The notes beneath the pieces are model-generated. The model worked only from the letters and a program-made list of their open reading frames with translations, was not told where the DNA came from and searched no databases. Both the position numbers and the translations under genes were made by a program. 10,467 nucleotides of DNA from assembly GCA_050177075.1 (NCBI GenBank), contig JBFXHL010000088.1:1-10467 (forward strand). The letters are read 5' to 3'. This DNA comes from UBA2239 sp050177075. GTDB lineage: Bacteria > Pseudomonadota > Gammaproteobacteria > Burkholderiales > UBA9220. Shown piece after piece: positions 5,860 to 10,467 of the stretch; position 1 is the stretch's first letter, and each line of letters starts with the position of its first letter.

Positions 5860-5865
5860 GAATCG
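5850..5865. promoter_or_regulatory. Second candidate operator CGATT-N6-AATCG across the -35 box
   Basis: CGATT (5850-5854) and AATCG (5861-5865) are inverted around the -35 hexamer, with the same half-site sequence as the downstream AATCGA palindrome but in the opposite arrangement. It may be a second repressor contact or may be fortuitous. Confidence 0.3.
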
Positions 5866-7667
5866 GCGGTGGGGGCTTCGGCCGCCAGGGTGTCGTTGGC
5901 CGGGGGGGCGGAGCTGACGCGGTTGCGCCCGGCCCGCTTCGCCTCGTAGAGGCGGCTGTCCGCGTTGCGGACAACGGCGTCGAAGCTCGTGCCCGGCGTG
6001 CGTTCCGCCACGCCGAAGCTGGCGGTGAGGGACAATTCGCCATTCCCCGTGGGAAGCCTGATTTCCGCGACGGCCTGCCGGAGCTCCTCGGCATGGCGGT
6101 GGGCTTGGCGAAGCGTGGTTTCCATCAGCAGCAGGATGAACTCCTCGCCGCCCCAGCGTGCCACGACATCGCTCTTGCGGCCGTGGCGCTTCAGAACCCT
6201 GGCGACTTGGCGCAAGGCTTCGTCGCCGACCAGGTGCCCATGCCGGTCGTTGACCTGCTTGAAATGGTCAATATCCATCACGACGATGCTGAGGGGACGC
6301 CCGCCGCCTTCGGCCGCGTTCCACAGGGGCTCCGCCAGCTCCATGAAGCCCCGCCGGTTGTAGAGGCCGGTGAGGGGGTCCTGGCGGGCCATCCGCTTCG
6401 CATCCAGGTTCGCCTGCTGGTACTGGCGGATCTTGTAGGCCAAGGCCATGGCCAGCAGGGTGGCCTCGGCCAGGAGGCCCACCTCCAGGGCATGGAAGGT
6501 CTCGGGGGTGAACGGGATTTTTCCCCACACCGCCAGCACGGTGCTGGCGGCGCCGATCAGGCCGAAAACCGTGGCGGCCAGGAAGTAGCGGCCGGAGGTG
6601 CGGCCCTGGCGCACGGCCAGGATGCCCAGCAGCAGCATGCCGACGGTGAACAGGCTCATGAAGAGAAAGGCCACTAGGGTGGCGGCCAGGTGACTGTCCG
6701 TCAGCAGGGCGAGGGCCATCGCGCCCAGCCCGAGGCCGGAAAACCACCGCACCGCTTTCAGGGCCTTGGGGGCGTGTTCTTCGAGGGCGAGAAAGCGGCT
6801 GGCGAACAGCAGGCCGAAGGAGCTGTACACCACCATCACGGTCAGGATCACATAGCGCTGGAAGAGCAGATGATTGGGCCAGATGCCGGCCAGGCCGTGG
6901 CCGGTATAGGCGATGTTGCCAAGGATGATGCTGACGAGGGCCAGGGAGTAGTAGAGATAGCTGCGCTCGCCGATGCCGGCGAAAAGCAGCAGGTTATAGG
7001 CGCACAGGGCGGCGAGGAAGCCGTAGAGGAAGCCGTAGACGTGGGCGAAAAAGAGCTTGTTCGCGGATAGCTGCCAATCGGTCATCAACTGGATGGGCAG
7101 GGGCATCGGGTCCACCGAGTCGACGCGCAGGTAGATGTCGCTGCGGCCTGGCTGGAACTGCAGCGGCAGGGCGTAGCCCAGGGCCGGGGTGACTCCCCGG
7201 GCGCCGGGGGTTTCGTCGCCGGTATGGATTTCCGCCTCGGTCTTCCCGTTCCGCGCCACGTAGACATCCAGGCGGTCGAGCCAAGTGACGCCGGCGACCA
7301 GGTAAAAGGACAGGGGGGTGGGGGTTGGGTTGTTGACCTCGAGATGCAGCCAGACCGGGCGGGAGCCGATGCCAAAATTCAGGATGGATTCCTGGCCGGC
7401 GCGGAATTCCCCGTCGCGATACCGGGCCATGGCCTGGGCCAGGCTCAGGGGCTGGCCCTGCTCGATCAGGTATTGCGTCTGGACGCCGAGGGATTCGGCC
7501 GGAATATTCGTCAGCGGGAGCGCTGCGGCGACGGCGGGCGACGGCGGGAGCAGCGGCCAAGCGGCGAACAGCAGCGCGGCGGCGAGCCAGCGGCGGAAAA
7601 AAGACGCCCGGCCGCTGCCGCAAGGCGCTTTGGGAGGGGGACGAGCTGTTGATGGATGATCTGCCAT
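5856..7667 (-). CDS. Membrane diguanylate cyclase: 7TMR-DISM sensor with GGDEF domain
   Basis: The 603-residue product begins with a signal sequence (FFRRWLAAALLFAAWPLL, about 23-40, likely cleaved after AVA). A periplasmic 7TMR-DISMED2-type beta domain (about 55-190) follows, then seven hydrophobic helices (about 205-410), a short linker and a GGDEF domain (about 424-582). The GGDEF domain has DPLTGLYNRRGF (430-441), MDIDHFKQVND (464-474), the active motif GGEEF (506-510) and an inhibitory-site RxxD (R497-D500). It should therefore make cyclic di-GMP from two GTP in response to a periplasmic, often carbohydrate-like, ligand and be feedback inhibited by its product. The ATG at 7667 is preferred because AAGG precedes it at about 8 nt; an ATG at 7691 would add 8 residues. 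A farther in-frame start at 7790 is unlikely. It follows the SPOR gene by 138 bp, and its last codons overlap the next gene's promoter. Confidence 0.93.
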   Translation of the reverse strand: MADHPSTARPPPKAPCGSGRASFFRRWLAAALLFAAWPLLPPSPAVAAALPLTNIPAESLGVQTQYLIEQGQPLSLAQAMARYRDGEFRAGQESILNFGIGSRPVWLHLEVNNPTPTPLSFYLVAGVTWLDRLDVYVARNGKTEAEIHTGDETPGARGVTPALGYALPLQFQPGRSDIYLRVDSVDPMPLPIQLMTDWQLSANKLFFAHVYGFLYGFLAALCAYNLLLFAGIGERSYLYYSLALVSIILGNIAYTGHGLAGIWPNHLLFQRYVILTVMVVYSSFGLLFASRFLALEEHAPKALKAVRWFSGLGLGAMALALLTDSHLAATLVAFLFMSLFTVGMLLLGILAVRQGRTSGRYFLAATVFGLIGAASTVLAVWGKIPFTPETFHALEVGLLAEATLLAMALAYKIRQYQQANLDAKRMARQDPLTGLYNRRGFMELAEPLWNAAEGGGRPLSIVVMDIDHFKQVNDRHGHLVGDEALRQVARVLKRHGRKSDVVARWGGEEFILLLMETTLRQAHRHAEELRQAVAEIRLPTGNGELSLTASFGVAERTPGTSFDAVVRNADSRLYEAKRAGRNRVSSAPPANDTLAAEAPTADS

Positions 7668-7805
7668 GGGGGTTGCCTTGGGGCCGGACATCGCCGAGGG
7701 GGCGAACACGCAGGCAATGATAGTACACGAGATTGCCTCCGGCTTCGCGATTTCACCGCGGAGCGGCCCATGGACCCGGCCGGCTGCCAAGGCGGCCGGG
7801 GGAAA

Positions 7806-8510
7806 TTATTTCGCCGGCAGCTGGAGGGGCGGCTTGACCACCGACTTCCGCAAGGGAATGAGGCGGCCGTCGAAGCCCTTGCCTTTCAGCTTGGCGAGGT
7901 CGGCCTCGGCCTCGTTCCGGGCGGCGTAGGGGCCGAGGCGCAGGCGCCAGTAGAGGCCGTCGGCGGTCTTGACGTTGCCGAAATAGCACCGGAAGCCGAA
8001 AGCCTCGACCTTGCGGCACAGCTGGGCGGTTTCCCCGGGGTCCTTGAAGGCCGCGAGCTGGAGGAAATACACCGTTTCCGCGGGGGGCGGGGCGGGCTTG
8101 GCCGCCATTTTTTCAGGCGTCGCCGGGGAGAGTTTGTCGGTTTTCTTGTCCGGGGCGGCGGCTACGGCGGCAGGCGCGGCGGCTGCCGGGGGCGGCGCGG
8201 CTTTTTCGGGCGTGGACGACGGCGCGGCGGGCGGCTCCGGCGACGGGGCGCTCGAAGTCGCGGGGGCCGGCGCTTCGGCCGGGGACGTGAGCTTCTTCAT
8301 GCTGCTCTGGTAGTAATAGCCCACGCCCAGCACGCCCAGCATGGCGGCGACCAGCACGGCGCCCATGAGGTAGTGAATGGGGCGCAGGCCCTCTTCCTGG
8401 CGTTGCAGATAAGGATCTTCCGGAAACAGGGAGCCCTGTCCCGGATGGTGATATGGGAACTCCTGCTGGTCGGAGTTTTCCTGCCCCTTTGCACTGTTGT
8501 CAGCAAACAT
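7806..8510 (-). CDS. SPOR-domain single-pass membrane protein
   Basis: The 234-residue product has a cytoplasmic N-terminus (1-45), one membrane helix (about 46-67, HYLMGAVLVAAMLGVLGVGYYY), a long Ala/Pro-rich periplasmic linker (about 75-143) and a C-terminal SPOR domain (about 146-222: YFLQLAAFKDPGETAQLCRKVEAFG then RLRLGPYAARNEAEADLAKLKGKG). SPOR domains bind peptidoglycan with stripped stem peptides, mostly at the division septum. The layout matches the FtsN/DedD class, but low-complexity linkers prevent naming an orthologue. The ATG at 8510 gives a normal N-terminus; the upstream GGGAAA is only a weak ribosome-binding site. A GC-rich inverted repeat (7775-7782 with 7793-7800) starts 5 nt after the stop but has no U-tract, so termination there is doubtful and read-through into the diguanylate cyclase gene is possible. 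Confidence 0.88.
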   Translation of the reverse strand: MFADNSAKGQENSDQQEFPYHHPGQGSLFPEDPYLQRQEEGLRPIHYLMGAVLVAAMLGVLGVGYYYQSSMKKLTSPAEAPAPATSSAPSPEPPAAPSSTPEKAAPPPAAAAPAAVAAAPDKKTDKLSPATPEKMAAKPAPPPAETVYFLQLAAFKDPGETAQLCRKVEAFGFRCYFGNVKTADGLYWRLRLGPYAARNEAEADLAKLKGKGFDGRLIPLRKSVVKPPLQLPAK

Positions 8511-8613
8511 GCCGCGTTTCCCGTGTCTTATGGCTTTGGCCTAAAGGTACCATGGACTGCCACGAATCGGAAGCCGTGCCCACGCGCGTCAGGCCTATGT
8601 AAGGAAGGCTGGC

Positions 8614-8733
8614 TATGATGGGCGGCGATCGGATCGGTGAGCAAGGCCGGTTCCGGTTTAACCCCCTACCCCGGGAATTCTCGCGGATTGTTCCTCCTCT
8701 TCAGTCCGCGGCGAATCTCCCGGGTCTTTTTTT
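8614..8733 (+). ncRNA. Possible small RNA or attenuated leader upstream of the M20 peptidase gene
   Basis: A strong intrinsic terminator (8670-8733) ends in the non-coding spacer 40 nt before the M20 start codon, with no gene before it on this strand for over 5 kb, so it needs a transcript to terminate. A TATGAT box at 8614-8619 could be the -10 of a short transcript of about 105 nt, but no good -35 is visible. The hairpin loop carries TTCCTCCTCTTC, complementary to Shine-Dalgarno sequences. This is inference from structure only. Confidence 0.3.
8670..8733 (+). terminator. Strong Rho-independent terminator in the SPOR/M20 spacer
   Basis: The left arm 8670-8687 (CCCGGGAATTCTCGCGGA) pairs with the right arm 8705-8724 with small bulges (CCCGGGA, ATTC and CGCGGA blocks all match), leaving a 17-nt pyrimidine-rich loop. 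T's follow at 8725 and 8727-8733 (seven in a row). It could also simply insulate the M20 gene from upstream transcription. Confidence 0.6.
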
Positions 8734-8737
8734 CCGC

Positions 8738-8743
8738 TAGAAT
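8738..8743 (+). promoter_or_regulatory. Putative -10 element of the M20 peptidase promoter
   Basis: CGCTAGAATCC contains TAGAAT, 29 nt before the ATG at 8773 and directly after the T-run of the terminator. It resembles the -10 before the DAHP synthase gene. The expected -35 position lies in the terminator's right arm and is a poor match. Confidence 0.4.
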
Positions 8744-8772
8744 CCCTCCCTTTCGTTTCCGGAAACCGCCCC

Positions 8773-10182
<1,410 letters not shown>

Positions 10183-10191
10183 CTACCTTTG

Positions 10192-10296
10192 TTTGAGAGA
10201 GGAGGGAAGCCGCAACGGGGTGAAAATTTTCTCCCTCCTATTTTAATGGTTTCTAATATGCCGTATTATCCATAATAAAAAACAGCCTCTCTCAAA
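10192..10296. repeat. 105-bp segment bounded by an 11-bp perfect inverted repeat
   Basis: TTTGAGAGAGG (10192-10202) is exactly inverted as CCTCTCTCAAA (10286-10296). The segment is noticeably AT-rich after 10221 compared with the rest of the window. It also contains the candidate M20 terminator and a TAATA-N5-TATTA repeat (10254-10268). It may be a large hairpin or a small mobile relic. Confidence 0.4.
10200..10247 (+). terminator. Candidate terminator of the M20 peptidase gene
   Basis: AGGAGGGA (10200-10207) pairs with TCCCTCCT (10232-10239), followed by ATTTTAAT. The loop is long (24 nt) but contains the self-pairing GAAAATTTTC (10222-10231). It begins 17 nt after the stop codon, so location supports it more than structure. 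Confidence 0.5.
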
Positions 10297-10326
10297 TTTC
10301 GAGTGGGTAGCATGGGGAAGATTTGT

Positions 10327-10393
10327 GGCGTTGCGGTGGCGTCAAGGGCGGGCGAAGCCCGGCTGTGCGAATCCTTGACGCCACTGCGATGCC
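10327..10393. repeat. REP-like inverted repeat, 21-bp arms
   Basis: The arms at 10327-10347 and 10373-10393 pair over 21 bp with three mismatches, sharing an uninterrupted GTGGCGTCAAGG core. The 25-nt centre holds a small GGGC-GAA-GCCC hairpin. The spacer location after a gene end and the cruciform potential resemble extragenic palindromic repeats. Confidence 0.55.
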
Positions 10394-10404
10394 GATACGC
10401 TGGT

Positions 10405-10443
10405 GTCGGGTCGAATGCGGCATGATGGCGCATTCGACCTGAC
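10405..10443. repeat. Second REP-like hairpin, 15-bp arms
   Basis: GTCGGGTCGAATGCG (10405-10419) pairs with CGCATTCGACCTGAC (10429-10443), the only non-Watson-Crick pair being one G-T. The loop is 9 nt (10420-10428). It stands 11 bp after the previous inverted repeat, as in a BIME-type pair. No T-run follows on either strand, so a simple terminator is unlikely. Confidence 0.55.
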
Positions 10444-10467
10444 GAACATGAGGCGAGACATGCACGA

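Noticed and set aside
5792..6094. N-terminal extension of the LexA-like reading frame to 294 residues
   Set aside because: The extra part overlaps the conserved GGDEF coding region in another frame and is low-complexity Arg/Pro/Ser. The GTG at 5791 has a ribosome-binding site and a promoter directly upstream.
7775..7800. GC-rich inverted repeat as a terminator of the SPOR gene
   Set aside because: The 8-bp arms are perfect, but no U-tract follows on the minus strand, so it was not listed as a terminator.

Overview
This GC-rich window (roughly two-thirds G+C by eye) carries only chromosomal, housekeeping-type genes. It looks like a betaproteobacterium, probably of the Rhodocyclales (Azospira/Dechloromonas/Thauera type). 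That placement is an inference from codon bias, TAGAAT-type -10 boxes, the DAHP synthase subfamily and the ExeA/DamX-like, SPOR and 7TMR-DISM diguanylate cyclase proteins; no marker gene is present to prove it. No tRNA, rRNA, CRISPR array, prophage or complete transposon is visible.

Layout: (1) 34-1386 (-) encodes an ExeA/DamX-like AAA ATPase with one membrane helix and a SPOR-like tail. (2) A divergent 228-bp intergenic region holds a GTAC palindrome and a likely promoter, followed by a YeeE/YedE (TsuA-like) sulfur transporter (1615-2733, +) with its own intrinsic terminator. (3) A ~177-bp MITE-like element bounded by 20-bp inverted repeats occupies 2821-2997. (4) A minus-strand block reads from 8510 down to 3053: SPOR membrane protein, 7TMR-DISM/GGDEF diguanylate cyclase, a LexA/UmuD-like self-cleaving repressor, a DUF1289 cysteine protein, an HU-type DNA-binding protein, a type Ibeta DAHP synthase, and a tiny lipoprotein. 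(5) After another divergent spacer, 8773-10182 (+) encodes an M20 dinuclear-zinc peptidase. (6) The last ~285 bp are non-coding and hold three nested or adjacent inverted repeats of REP/BIME appearance.

The genes do not form one pathway. The tightest units are aroF with the lipoprotein (13-nt gap) and the LexA-like repressor with DUF1289 (TAA directly followed by GTG). The repressor has a near-consensus sigma70 promoter (TTGACA-17-TATAAA) that starts inside the stop codon of the diguanylate cyclase gene. It is flanked by AATCG(A) inverted repeats that differ from the classical CTGT-N8-ACAG SOS box, so it looks like an autoregulated, non-canonical SOS-type switch.

The observations most worth checking are this repressor and its operator, a strong Rho-independent terminator with an anti-Shine-Dalgarno loop in the spacer before the M20 gene (possible sRNA or attenuator), the MITE-like element, and an apparent Glu-to-Asp change at a metal ligand of the DAHP synthase. 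I found no clear evidence of a wholly new multi-gene system.
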